Assembly (NCBI GenBank): GCA_022561525.1
Contig: JADFRB010000135.1
Span: forward strand, 1-6,084
DNA length: 6,084 nucleotides
Origin: Nitrospinota bacterium
GTDB lineage: Bacteria > Nitrospirota > Nitrospiria > Nitrospirales > UBA8639
Reading direction: 5' to 3'
Shown: positions 1 to 5,696 of the stretch, piece after piece
Numbering within the stretch: position 1 is the stretch's first letter
Layout: each line of letters starts with the position of its first letter
Position numbers and translations under genes: made by a program
The notes under the pieces: generated by a model
Databases searched by the model: none
What the model saw: only the letters and a program-made list of their open reading frames with translations
What the model was told of the DNA's origin: nothing

Positions 1-650
1 AGGTGCTGGCCGAAGAAACGCATCCCGATTGTGCTTCGCATGCGAGTGTCTTGGTTCCCACCATTGATCGTCTTCTTCAATCTCTTGGCCTGTTGATTAA
101 CCACCTTGATGGCTTAGCCGTTTCTTTGGGACCGGGATCGTTTACGGGTCTGCGTGTTGGGCTCTCCACGATGATGGGATTTCGTGTTGCCACGCAGCTT
201 CCCCTGGTGACGGTCCCTACCTTGGAGGGGATGGCGTGGAATATGAAGGGGGAGACAAAGCCCGTCTGCCCCATCTTAAAAGCGAGTCGAGGAGAGGTGT
301 ATTGGGCCGTATTTCAGTGGAAAGGCGACCAGCTTGAACGCATGAGTGAGGATCGCCATGGACCATTATTGCAACTTATTGATTCTATTGAAAATGCAAC
401 CATTCTATTTGGCGAGGGCTGGCTGGCCCACGCTTCTGAATTACATAAATTGCTAGGTAAAAAAGCCATCCCAGGGCCGGATGAGGCCATGCAGCCCTCG
501 GCAATTAGTGTGGCATTTTCCAGCTTGTCATCCTTCCGTTCAAGGCAGTATGCTGGGGGGCAACTCTCCCCTCGGTATATTCAACGTGCTGAAGCCGAAG
601 TGCAATGGGAGGCTAAAGCCCGTAAAGCATCTATTTCAAATTCACACTGA
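1..650 (+). CDS. tsaB: TsaB, tRNA t6A biosynthesis protein (5' truncated by window edge)
   Basis: This is the C-terminal part of TsaB, an inactive ASKHA-fold paralogue of TsaD. In bacteria it forms a complex with TsaD and TsaE that transfers threonylcarbamoyl to A37 of ANN-decoding tRNAs in the cytoplasm. The frame begins at base 3; bases 1-2 end the preceding codon. The hallmark GPGSFTGLR lies at residues 43-51 of the 215 visible residues, followed by VGLSTMMGF. SRGEVYWAVF (95-104) matches the family's RRGEVYAAxY strand, and SPRYIQRAEAE (189-199) matches the usual C-terminal YxRxxEAE. The GTG at base 3 is not the real start: the text begins at the VLAEE segment that normally follows the first beta hairpin, so about 20 N-terminal residues lie upstream. 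The gene stops 2 nt before rimI. The family assignment is very secure. Confidence 0.95.
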   Translation, partial: VLAEETHPDCASHASVLVPTIDRLLQSLGLLINHLDGLAVSLGPGSFTGLRVGLSTMMGFRVATQLPLVTVPTLEGMAWNMKGETKPVCPILKASRGEVYWAVFQWKGDQLERMSEDRHGPLLQLIDSIENATILFGEGWLAHASELHKLLGKKAIPGPDEAMQPSAISVAFSSLSSFRSRQYAGGQLSPRYIQRAEAEVQWEAKARKASISNSH

Positions 651-652
651 TT

Positions 653-1168
653 ATGCTCAACATGGATGTGGAACCTTCGTCGAATTTGTGCCTAAGTATC
701 AACCCTGTTGAATCCTCTCACCTTGATCAAATTTTAGACATTGAGCAGGAGGCATTTTCTGCTCCATGGACTCGTGTGATGTTTGAGGCCGAGTTGGTGG
801 GAAACCCATTTAGCCGGTTGTATGTGGCGACTCCCATCGATGATCAGGGTCAGCCTGAAGATATTGCTGGGTATCTTTGCTATTGGATCGTGTTTGAAGA
901 ATTACGAATACTCAATTTGGCCGTGTGTCAACCGTGGAGACGTCAGGGGATTGCGCGTCGATTCGTGCAGTTTGCGCTTTATGATGCCCAAACCCAGGGT
1001 GTGGAACGGGCATTATTGGAAGTTCGGGCTTCGAATACCGCCGCTCAATCCTTGTATGATGGCTTCGGATTTCGCGAATATGGGAGTCGAGCTGCCTACT
1101 ATACCGACCCTGCGGAGGATGCTATTCTGATGCGGCTTGAACCCATAGAGTTTGATGACCCGTTTTAG
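653..1168 (+). CDS. rimI: RimI-type N-terminal protein acetyltransferase (GNAT)
   Basis: This is a GNAT-fold acetyltransferase of the RimI type, which moves acetyl from acetyl-CoA to the N-terminal amine of ribosomal protein S18 and probably other proteins. The acetyl-CoA pyrophosphate loop is RRQGIA (residues 96-101). LEVRASN (122-128) carries the catalytic Glu (E123, like E103 of E. coli RimI), and Y135 in SLYDGFGF matches the catalytic Tyr. The ending with YY (149-150) and EDAILMRLE is also typical. At 171 residues it is about 20 longer than E. coli RimI, mostly from a non-conserved N-terminus and an acidic C-terminal tail. The start at 653 is 2 nt past the tsaB stop and has no clear Shine-Dalgarno, so translational coupling is likely; ATG 662 is an alternative start. 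The stop codon directly abuts a palindromic repeat. Confidence 0.93.
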   Translation: MLNMDVEPSSNLCLSINPVESSHLDQILDIEQEAFSAPWTRVMFEAELVGNPFSRLYVATPIDDQGQPEDIAGYLCYWIVFEELRILNLAVCQPWRRQGIARRFVQFALYDAQTQGVERALLEVRASNTAAQSLYDGFGFREYGSRAAYYTDPAEDAILMRLEPIEFDDPF

Positions 1169-1327
1169 CAGGATGTTGAAAAAGCATGCCCTGAGTCTTT
1201 CCGAAGGGTCCGCCAGCTGCGTTCCCTGCCTCTGCCGAAACGGCTTCGCGTTTACGCGCTGTCGCCGTTACAACGCGCAAGCGTGCAGGCAGGTCAGCCT
1301 TGCTGGACGGGTTTTTTGCACATCCTG
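1169..1327. repeat. Palindromic intergenic element A
   Basis: A 159-bp GC-rich element starts on the base after the rimI stop codon. Its ends are imperfect inverted repeats of 16 bp (1169-1184 against 1312-1327, 13 of 16 matching), of the form CAGGATGTTGAAAAA ... TTTTTTGCACATCCTG. Near the middle is the short palindrome CGCGTTTACGCG (1247-1258). Inner blocks, CAGCTGCGTTC on the left and CCTTGCTG on the right, recur in the element at 3784-3927, so the two are related. There is no coding content; an open frame at 1152-1403 that crosses it looks accidental. Short similar sequences flank it (GTTTTAGCA before, GTTTTGCA after) and could be a target duplication, but this is weak. The T-run at 1312-1317 behind a short GC stem could end transcripts from rimI. 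Confidence 0.7.
1293..1317 (+). terminator. Possible rho-independent terminator inside element A
   Basis: Bases GTCAG and CTGGAC can pair with one bulged G around the loop CCTTG, and the GGG and six T that follow resemble a weak intrinsic terminator for the tsaB-rimI transcript. The local stem is short (5 bp), so the call rests mainly on the T-run and on the position behind the last gene of the pair. The larger fold of the whole palindromic element could compete with it or strengthen it. Confidence 0.35.
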
Positions 1328-1384
1328 TTTTGCAAGTGGTATTGGGATATTCGCTATCATATTTGATGACCGTATTCTAAACCC

Positions 1385-1566
1385 AGGACCTGAGAGAAAA
1401 TAACTTGGACATCTCGCATCCAATTCTTCGGGCCATCTTTGAACGGGCCTCAATCGAAACACCCTCAACATAGCTGTGCTATGCCTCGGGTCTTTCTCAA
1501 TCGTTCCGTCCAAATCTGCCCCAAATCTTGGCGCGATAGGGTCCAAGTTATTTTCTCTCAGGTCCT
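1385..1566. repeat. 182-bp hairpin element with perfect 26-bp terminal inverted repeats
   Basis: Bases 1385-1410 and 1541-1566 are exact reverse complements over 26 bp, beginning AGGACCTGAG and ending TAACTTGGAC on the left arm. The palindrome CATAGCTGTGCTATG (1469-1483) is within half a base of the geometric centre, and the sequence between can also pair imperfectly, for instance ACCC 1461-1464 with GGGT. The whole unit is therefore one long hairpin. It encodes nothing convincing and shows no clear target-site duplication. Its ends differ from those of the elements at 1169 and 3784, so it is a separate type. It looks like a non-autonomous mobile or REP-like unit. Its right end is about 20 bp before the ribosome binding site of the next gene. 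Confidence 0.8.
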
Positions 1567-1586
1567 CACGCCCGTGGGGAGGGCAC

Positions 1587-1596
1587 AGGAGGGAGG
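1587..1596 (+). promoter_or_regulatory. Strong Shine-Dalgarno of the DUF465-like gene
   Basis: AGGAGGGAGG is a purine-rich, near-ideal ribosome binding site. It fits a start at ATG 1603 (6-10 nt downstream, depending on the register) or the adjacent ATG 1606. It is the strongest such site in the window and supports this small frame as a real gene. Confidence 0.8.
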
Positions 1597-1602
1597 ATTC
1601 GT

Positions 1603-1842
1603 ATGATGAGTGACGAACAAATTGTAGAGCACCTCCGTTCATCGAATTCAGATTATCGAGAGATGGAGGAATCGCATCATCGTCTCGATGCTGAACTGGA
1701 AACGTTATTGCAAAACCACACCCTCACACCTCAAGAAGAGTTACTGAAAAAACAAATTCAAAAAGAGAAACTTGGGAAGAAGGATCGTATGGCGGGAATG
1801 ATCCGAGAGTACCGGGTGAGTCAAGGCCAGCCTACGGGTTGA
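1603..1842 (+). CDS. Small DUF465 / YdcH-like helical protein
   Basis: This 79-residue cytoplasmic protein matches my recollection of the DUF465 (YdcH-like) family: a short helix with an HHRLD motif (25-29), a turn, then the diagnostic LTPQEELLKKQIQKEKLGKKD (41-61), where family members read LTPEEE followed by a Lys-rich helix and KD. It is almost entirely helical and highly charged and probably forms an antiparallel helical hairpin or coiled coil. The biochemical role of the family is unknown to me. The start follows a strong Shine-Dalgarno; the double ATG leaves the first residue uncertain by one codon. The gene is preceded by two palindromic elements and lies 61 bp before tatC. Its promoter must lie inside or at the edge of the 182-bp element, unless it is read from upstream. 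The family call is fairly confident; the function is not known. Confidence 0.82.
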   Translation: MMSDEQIVEHLRSSNSDYREMEESHHRLDAELETLLQNHTLTPQEELLKKQIQKEKLGKKDRMAGMIREYRVSQGQPTG

Positions 1843-1903
1843 AGTTTCCCCCGGGTGCTGTAGAAGTCTCGAGTTCACGTTTTACACAAGGCCAATTTTT
1901 TTT

Positions 1904-2683
1904 ATGATATCGATTGCAAATCCTCTTTCTCGTCATATTGGTAATATCAAACGCCGGCTGCTGATTATTGGCGCGACGATTTTGGTGGCGTTCGTCATCA
2001 TGTTTTCCCTGTCAGCGGATTTGATTGAGTGGTTTAAGCGGCCGTTTGCTGATGATTTGATATTTTATGGGCCGGCTGAAGCCCTCTTTGCTTCAATAAA
2101 AATCTCCTTCCTCGCGGCGATTGTCGTCAGCCTGCCGGTCATTCTTCACCAATGTTGGAAGTTTATTCAGCCGGCGCTGTTGCCCGGTGAGCAACGGTGG
2201 GGCATTCCGTTGTTTGTATTGGCCTCCGGGTTTTTTGCTCTCGGGTTGGTTTTTTGCAACTTAGTGATTCTCCCCCTTGTCATAAACTTCTTTGTGTCCT
2301 TCGGAATAGAGCGAGAGTTAAAACCGGAATTGGCGGTGGGGATGTTTGTCGATTTCAACGTAAAATTTCTTTTAGCGTTTGGCTTTGCGTTTGAATTGCC
2401 GCTGACGTTAACGCTGCTGTCCCGAGTCGGCTTGGTGACGCCGGAACAACTCAGCAAGTTCCGCCGCCATGCCGCGATGATTGCCTTGATTGTCTCCGCC
2501 GTCATTACTCCCGATGCCACGCTCTTTACCATGATGCTGATGGCGGTTCCCTTGATTGTGCTCTATGAAGCGGGAATTTGGGGGGCAAAGTGGTTTGGTC
2601 GGCGGAAACCTGCTGTCTCTGATGAGTCAGAGGACGCTGATAGCGAATCTCTTTCCGAGGATGAAGCCACTCCACCTTCTTAA
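1904..2683 (+). CDS. tatC: TatC, twin-arginine translocase subunit
   Basis: This is the polytopic inner-membrane subunit of the Tat system, which binds twin-arginine signal peptides and, with TatA/TatB, exports folded proteins. Six hydrophobic segments lie near residues 19-37, 66-84, 102-124, 151-172, 188-202 and 208-224, as expected. Family landmarks are P47, LPVILHQCWKFIQPALLPGE (77-96, with F87 and E96 matching E. coli F94 and E103), FAFELP with E164 (E. coli E170), TPD (202-204) and YE (221-222). The cytoplasmic N-terminus is unusual: the common HLxELRxR reads HIGNIKRR (11-18), with Asn for the conserved Glu15 and Lys for Arg17. The C-terminus (238-259) is a Ser/Asp/Glu tail. The 259-residue length is normal. 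Start ATG 1904 has only a weak AAGG upstream. No tatA or tatB is in the window. The propeller gene follows by 22 nt. Confidence 0.95.
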   Translation: MISIANPLSRHIGNIKRRLLIIGATILVAFVIMFSLSADLIEWFKRPFADDLIFYGPAEALFASIKISFLAAIVVSLPVILHQCWKFIQPALLPGEQRWGIPLFVLASGFFALGLVFCNLVILPLVINFFVSFGIERELKPELAVGMFVDFNVKFLLAFGFAFELPLTLTLLSRVGLVTPEQLSKFRRHAAMIALIVSAVITPDATLFTMMLMAVPLIVLYEAGIWGAKWFGRRKPAVSDESEDADSESLSEDEATPPS

Positions 2684-2705
2684 GAGTGTGTGACCTTTTC
2701 TCAGT

Positions 2706-3782
2706 ATGAGCCGTTATAAAAAACAACTCCTTTCCCAAATACAGTTCTTGGGCATTTTTCTTGCCCCGATGATCCTGATCGCCTCGTGGAGTGGCGGGGC
2801 TTTGGCTGCATCGGAAAGACATTCCAATCCGTTTGGGCATGAGGGTGCTTTTGCCCCAAGCATTCAAGCCTTAGCTACGACGAATGAAGGAACGGTCTAT
2901 GCGGGATCTTTTGGCTTAGGTGTGTTTGTGAGCCATGATCATGGTGATACGTGGAAGACCATCAATGTGGGGCTCGGTGATCGATTCATTCTCTCCCTCG
3001 CTGTTGATCAAAAAGGGATTGTGTATGCCGGAACCGTCCGTGGTGGTATTTTTCGAACCAAGGAAGATGGGATGTCCTGGGAAGCCATTTCTCAAGGCCT
3101 CAAGCGAGTGGAAGTCAAATCGCTTCTGGCTCATTCCCGAGGGATCTATGCAGGCACAGGGCGTGGGGTTTATCAATGGCATGAGACTGATCAGACCTGG
3201 GTGGTGATGGCCGATGGCTTAGATCAAATATTGGTCTCGAGTATGGTCATGATGGATAATCAGCGCTTGTTCGTGGGGACGGCGGGAAAAGGCGTACTGT
3301 GGCTCGACACGACGAAGCCTGGGACTGCCACATGGCAACGGGTCAAGAGTCAGTTCGTCGATGCTAAGGAACGCCTCCGGCATAATCACATTCGGATCCT
3401 CGCGAAGAATCGAGACAATACATTATTCGTGGGGACGCAGGACGGCGGCATTTATCACAGCGTTGATCGTGGAAAATCTTGGCAAGCCTTTGGTCGATCA
3501 TTGCCCAATGATTCTATTCGAGGAATTGTGCCAACGAATGCCGGGGTATTTGTGGCAACCGGACGGGGTATTTATACAACATCCTTGCCCAAGGCAAAAT
3601 GGACTTCTGTAAATTCCGGTCTCACTGAACGCGCGGTTCAGGTCATGGTCGTGACCCCGGAAGGTGATTTCTTTGTTGGGACCAGTGCCGGAGCCTTTCG
3701 CAGCCAGGACCGTGGCCAACATTGGGTGAATGTGAGCGAAGGGTTGGGTACACAATTTTCCATGCCGCGCCCCTATTTTTAA
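2706..3782 (+). CDS. Exported seven-blade beta-propeller (BNR/Asp-box, Ycf48-like) protein
   Basis: This protein of 358 residues starts with a Sec-type signal peptide: basic SRYKK, a hydrophobic core near 13-29, and likely cleavage after ALA (32-34). There is no twin arginine. The rest consists of seven repeats of the form VYAGTxxGGIFxSxDxGxSW, at about 64-83, 106-125, 147-165, 188-210, 240-259, 281-299 and 322-340, which predicts one complete seven-bladed propeller. Good Asp-boxes (S/T-x-D/E-x-G-x-x-W) end blades 1, 2, 5 and 7: SHDHGDTW, TKEDGMSW, SVDRGKSW, SQDRGQHW. Blades 3, 4 and 6 are degenerate. Such folds occur in sialidases, sortilins and the photosystem II factor Ycf48; no enzyme site is evident here, so a binding or assembly role is inferred. 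It lies 22 nt behind tatC without a clear Shine-Dalgarno, probably in one operon. Its stop is one base before a palindromic element. Confidence 0.85.
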   Translation: MSRYKKQLLSQIQFLGIFLAPMILIASWSGGALAASERHSNPFGHEGAFAPSIQALATTNEGTVYAGSFGLGVFVSHDHGDTWKTINVGLGDRFILSLAVDQKGIVYAGTVRGGIFRTKEDGMSWEAISQGLKRVEVKSLLAHSRGIYAGTGRGVYQWHETDQTWVVMADGLDQILVSSMVMMDNQRLFVGTAGKGVLWLDTTKPGTATWQRVKSQFVDAKERLRHNHIRILAKNRDNTLFVGTQDGGIYHSVDRGKSWQAFGRSLPNDSIRGIVPTNAGVFVATGRGIYTTSLPKAKWTSVNSGLTERAVQVMVVTPEGDFFVGTSAGAFRSQDRGQHWVNVSEGLGTQFSMPRPYF

Positions 3783-3783
3783 T

Positions 3784-3927
3784 GGGAATGTTGAAAAATG
3801 GCGTCAGCGGCGTTCTCGGCCCTTTGTCGTGTTCACGTACTATGAGTACGCTCCGCGCGCCAAAACGCCTGCGGCCTTGCTGAGCGGCCCCCCCGCCTCC
3901 GCGAGGGTATGCTTTTTGAACATCCCC
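3784..3927. repeat. Palindromic intergenic element B (related to the element at 1169)
   Basis: A 144-bp element begins one base after the stop codon of the propeller gene. Its ends are 15-bp imperfect inverted repeats, GGGAATGTTGAAAAA (3784-3798) and TTTTTGAACATCCCC (3913-3927), matching at 13 of 15 positions. Its core is the palindrome CGTACTATGAGTACG (3836-3850). The blocks CAGCGGCGTTC (left) and GGCCTTGCTGAGCGG (right) match the inner blocks of the element at 1169-1327, so both belong to one family. From memory, this type of sequence is frequent between genes of Nitrospira genomes; that is recollection and not a search. It carries A- and T-runs at the two ends, so it could act as a terminator in both directions. 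No gene is seen in it. Confidence 0.78.
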
Positions 3928-4026
3928 TGTCGCTTCTTGTAAGTTCATGAGATGAATCACCTATGAACCGTATTATGAGAATTTCTCTGGTTCTTCAACA
4001 GTCCCTTTAACTTTTTTAGATTTTAG

Positions 4027-4032
4027 AAGGAG
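4027..4032 (+). promoter_or_regulatory. Shine-Dalgarno of the cyclophilin gene
   Basis: AAGGAG lies 7 nt before ATG 4040 and fixes that start. The region 3928-4026 between the palindromic element and this site should contain the gene's promoter, but I could not find a well spaced -35/-10 pair there. Confidence 0.75.
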
Positions 4033-4039
4033 TGTCTGT

Positions 4040-4543
4040 ATGAGTGACGCGAGTCAACGCAAAGCGACAATCACCGTTTCGTCACAAGGTGAAACGTGGG
4101 GAGAGATAACCTTGCAGTTTTACTCGGAAGTTGCGCCAAATCATGTGAATAATTTTTGCAAATTGGCTCAGGATAAATTTTATGATGGCGCCACGTTTCA
4201 TCGCGTCATTCCGGGGTTTATGATTCAAGGCGGCGATCCCAATAGCAAAAACCCCGATCGTTCAACGCATGGTTCGGGGGGGCCAGGTTACCAGGTGAAC
4301 GCCGAGTTTAACGATAAACTTCATACACGTGGGGTGCTGTCCATGGCACGTGCGCAAGACCCGAATAGCGCGGGATCACAGTTTTTTATTTGTGTGGCTG
4401 ATTCTTCGTTTTTAAATGGGCAATACACCGCGTTTGGGGAAGTGGAAAGTGGAATGGATGTTGTCGATCGTGTAGTTGGCGTCAAGCGAGATGGAAACGA
4501 TAATCCTCTTGACCGAATCGAAATGAAGGTGACAATAAACTAG
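4040..4543 (+). CDS. Cyclophilin-type peptidyl-prolyl cis-trans isomerase
   Basis: This single-domain cyclophilin of 167 residues catalyses cis-trans isomerisation of proline peptide bonds. It has no signal peptide, so it is likely cytoplasmic, as is E. coli PpiB. The active-site strand FHRVIPGFMIQGGDP (53-67) carries R55, F60 and Q63, the catalytic set of human cyclophilin A at the same numbers. The second signature is GVLSMARAQDPNSAGSQFFI (98-117), followed by FLNGQYTAFG (124-133). The Trp that binds cyclosporin in cyclophilin A (W121) is Phe here (F124), and the active-site His126 aligns with Y129; the Trp-to-Phe change is usual in bacterial forms and predicts low cyclosporin affinity. The gene has a strong ribosome binding site and sits alone between a palindromic element and a long gap, so it is probably transcribed separately. 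Confidence 0.96.
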   Translation: MSDASQRKATITVSSQGETWGEITLQFYSEVAPNHVNNFCKLAQDKFYDGATFHRVIPGFMIQGGDPNSKNPDRSTHGSGGPGYQVNAEFNDKLHTRGVLSMARAQDPNSAGSQFFICVADSSFLNGQYTAFGEVESGMDVVDRVVGVKRDGNDNPLDRIEMKVTIN

Positions 4544-4942
4544 GTTGAGGCGTTGGGTGATGGTTGGGGGCGTGGTTCTGGAATATTCAATGTTGGTGTT
4601 TGGTAGTGACGCCATTTATGCAACCTTTGAGAATATCTTGGAAAAGTTTTCGACTATCACAATCTCTCTTTCTCGTTGAGAAAGTAGCTCTTCCTTTCAG
4701 AAAAAACTTCCGTTCTCTTTTCTTCTCTTATCCCGTCCCCGGTTTGGGGCTTGGTGTGTGATCAAGCGAAGCCAAATTTCAATAAGACGCCATAACGTCA
4801 TTTCCTGAGAGGAAAAACGTACGCAGCATGGCGGATTTCCCCTAAGGGTTGATGACTGTATTCTTCAATCACGCACGGCAACAGAATAGAGATGCGTTGG
4901 TTAAACCAAGTAAAATCGAGAGCAGTAAAGGAGAAAACCAAA
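4544..4942. other. 399-bp gap without a convincing gene
   Basis: No frame here has family resemblance, plausible composition and a ribosome binding site together. The left part is G-rich and then pyrimidine-rich (about 4660-4740). Two short perfect hairpins are visible: CTTTCTC-GTT-GAGAAAG (4668-4684) and TTTCCT-GAG-AGGAAA (4801-4815). The second is followed by two further A and no T-run, so neither is a standard terminator in the + direction. The 3' end should hold the promoter of the following exported protein gene, but I could not identify one. Confidence 0.5.
4927..4933 (+). promoter_or_regulatory. Shine-Dalgarno that decides the start of the small exported protein
   Basis: AAAGGAG lies 9 nt before ATG 4943. 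This favours ATG 4943 over the in-frame ATG 4892, which has no comparable site and would put 17 charged residues before the signal peptide. Confidence 0.7.
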
Positions 4943-5287
4943 ATGAGGCAAAGAAAAGTTTTGGTAGGTCTCATGATCGCGTGTTTTTTTCTTGTCGGAA
5001 CAAGTTCGGTTAGGGCGGCTTTGTGGGACCGACATTGTCAAGTCGCGATCGAAGATTTGCAAAGATTGCAGCAAGAGATTGCGGTTAAAAAACAGGAAAT
5101 TGATGCAGTGCGAGTGGTAAAAGCGATTCCTTCAAATTTCGTGTCTGGTCAATTGCAGGAGTCAATCGATACCTATACTGATGGGTCTCAAGCGGTGAAT
5201 GAGCTGAAATTCCTTTTTCAGAATGTAGAATTTGCCGTTGCTGAGTTTTCACGATCCTGCCTCAAGAGTCATAGGGTTTCCCAATGA
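4943..5287 (+). CDS. Small exported helical protein, unknown function
   Basis: I do not recognise this protein of 114 residues. It begins with a textbook Sec signal peptide: MRQRK, a hydrophobic stretch at 6-19, and likely cleavage after VRA (23-25). The mature part, about 89 residues, is mostly helical. Residues 33-57 (QVAIEDLQRLQQEIAVKKQE and beyond) have heptad-like spacing, suggesting a short coiled coil. A second amphipathic segment (82-105) ends near a Cys. The mature chain has exactly two cysteines, C32 near the start and C106 near the end, which could form a disulfide closing a helical hairpin; this is inference. There is no lipobox, so it is probably soluble in the periplasm. The start is chosen by AAAGGAG; a longer form from ATG 4892 is possible but less likely. 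It is the first of three small unassigned genes in a row. Confidence 0.7.
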   Translation: MRQRKVLVGLMIACFFLVGTSSVRAALWDRHCQVAIEDLQRLQQEIAVKKQEIDAVRVVKAIPSNFVSGQLQESIDTYTDGSQAVNELKFLFQNVEFAVAEFSRSCLKSHRVSQ

Positions 5288-5351
5288 CGACAACAATCAA
5301 AAGATATCTTCAACCCATGATTCCTTCAATCATGGAAATGAGGGTCGGGAA

Positions 5352-5594
5352 ATGAACCATCTCCGCGTTCATGCTATGGTCGAAGAAATGGTCAAGGCGA
5401 TCTTGAATGCCCAGCCCGGCTTTGTGCATGTGGGGAATGTATGGATGGAATGGGATGGGGAAAGGCTAACGTGGGACACCCCATTGTCCGAGTGGAATGT
5501 TAATGCGGTTTGGCAGTCGCTTATGCAACGTGCCACACAGCACCCCGATGTTGAACGTATTGCGAGTTGTGCCCATAACCTTGCAAATTTATAA
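5352..5594 (+). CDS. 80-residue Trp-rich hypothetical protein
   Basis: I do not recognise this protein. From ATG 5352 it has 80 residues, with an N-terminal amphipathic helix (HAMVEEMVKAILNAQ, 7-21), a central beta-like stretch rich in Trp (VHVGNVWMEWDGERLTWDTP, 25-44; W31, W34, W41, then W48 and W54), and a C-terminal helical part (50-80). There is no signal peptide or membrane segment, so it is probably cytoplasmic. GAGGG (5340-5344), 7 nt upstream, supports this start. The frame stays open further upstream to a TTG at 5232, but that would overlap the preceding gene and adds a low-complexity Asn/Ser/His segment, so I prefer the short form. It sits 64 nt after the exported protein gene and may share its transcript. 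Confidence 0.6.
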   Translation: MNHLRVHAMVEEMVKAILNAQPGFVHVGNVWMEWDGERLTWDTPLSEWNVNAVWQSLMQRATQHPDVERIASCAHNLANL

Positions 5595-5696
5595 GGAATG
5601 CGCCAAGACTGGTTAGGATACCATGGGCAAAAGACCAAATAGAGATGAGAAGATCGTAGATTCTTTGGCTATTTTTCTAATGTAAGAAGTGTATTC

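Noticed and set aside
1152..1403. Open frame of 83 codons on the + strand after rimI
   Set aside because: It overlaps the rimI end and runs through the palindromic element at 1169-1327; its Cys/Arg-rich composition is what a GC-rich repeat gives by chance, and it has no ribosome binding site.
1268..1642. Open frame of 124 codons on the - strand
   Set aside because: It reads through the 182-bp hairpin and ends within the DUF465-like gene and the first element. The symmetry of the repeat explains the open frame; it has no family resemblance.
2167..2532. Open frame of 121 codons on the - strand inside tatC
   Set aside because: It is fully contained in a secure gene and has a composition typical of an antisense shadow.
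3937..3976. TTGTAA and TATTAT as a promoter for the cyclophilin gene
   Set aside because: The spacer is 28 bp, too long for a sigma-70 promoter, and no better -35 fits TATTAT. TTGAAC at 3917 with TAAGTT was also considered, but its -10 is too weak.
4564..4761. 65-codon + strand frame after the cyclophilin gene
   Set aside because: Odd Trp/Cys/Phe-rich composition, no ribosome binding site, and no motif; it is treated as non-coding gap.
4892..4942. Upstream in-frame start for the exported protein
   Set aside because: It lacks a Shine-Dalgarno and adds a charged stretch before the signal peptide, whereas ATG 4943 has AAAGGAG at good spacing.
5232..5351. TTG start extending the Trp-rich protein by 40 residues
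   Set aside because: It overlaps the preceding gene by 56 bp, has no ribosome binding site, and adds low-complexity sequence; ATG 5352 has GAGGG 7 nt upstream.
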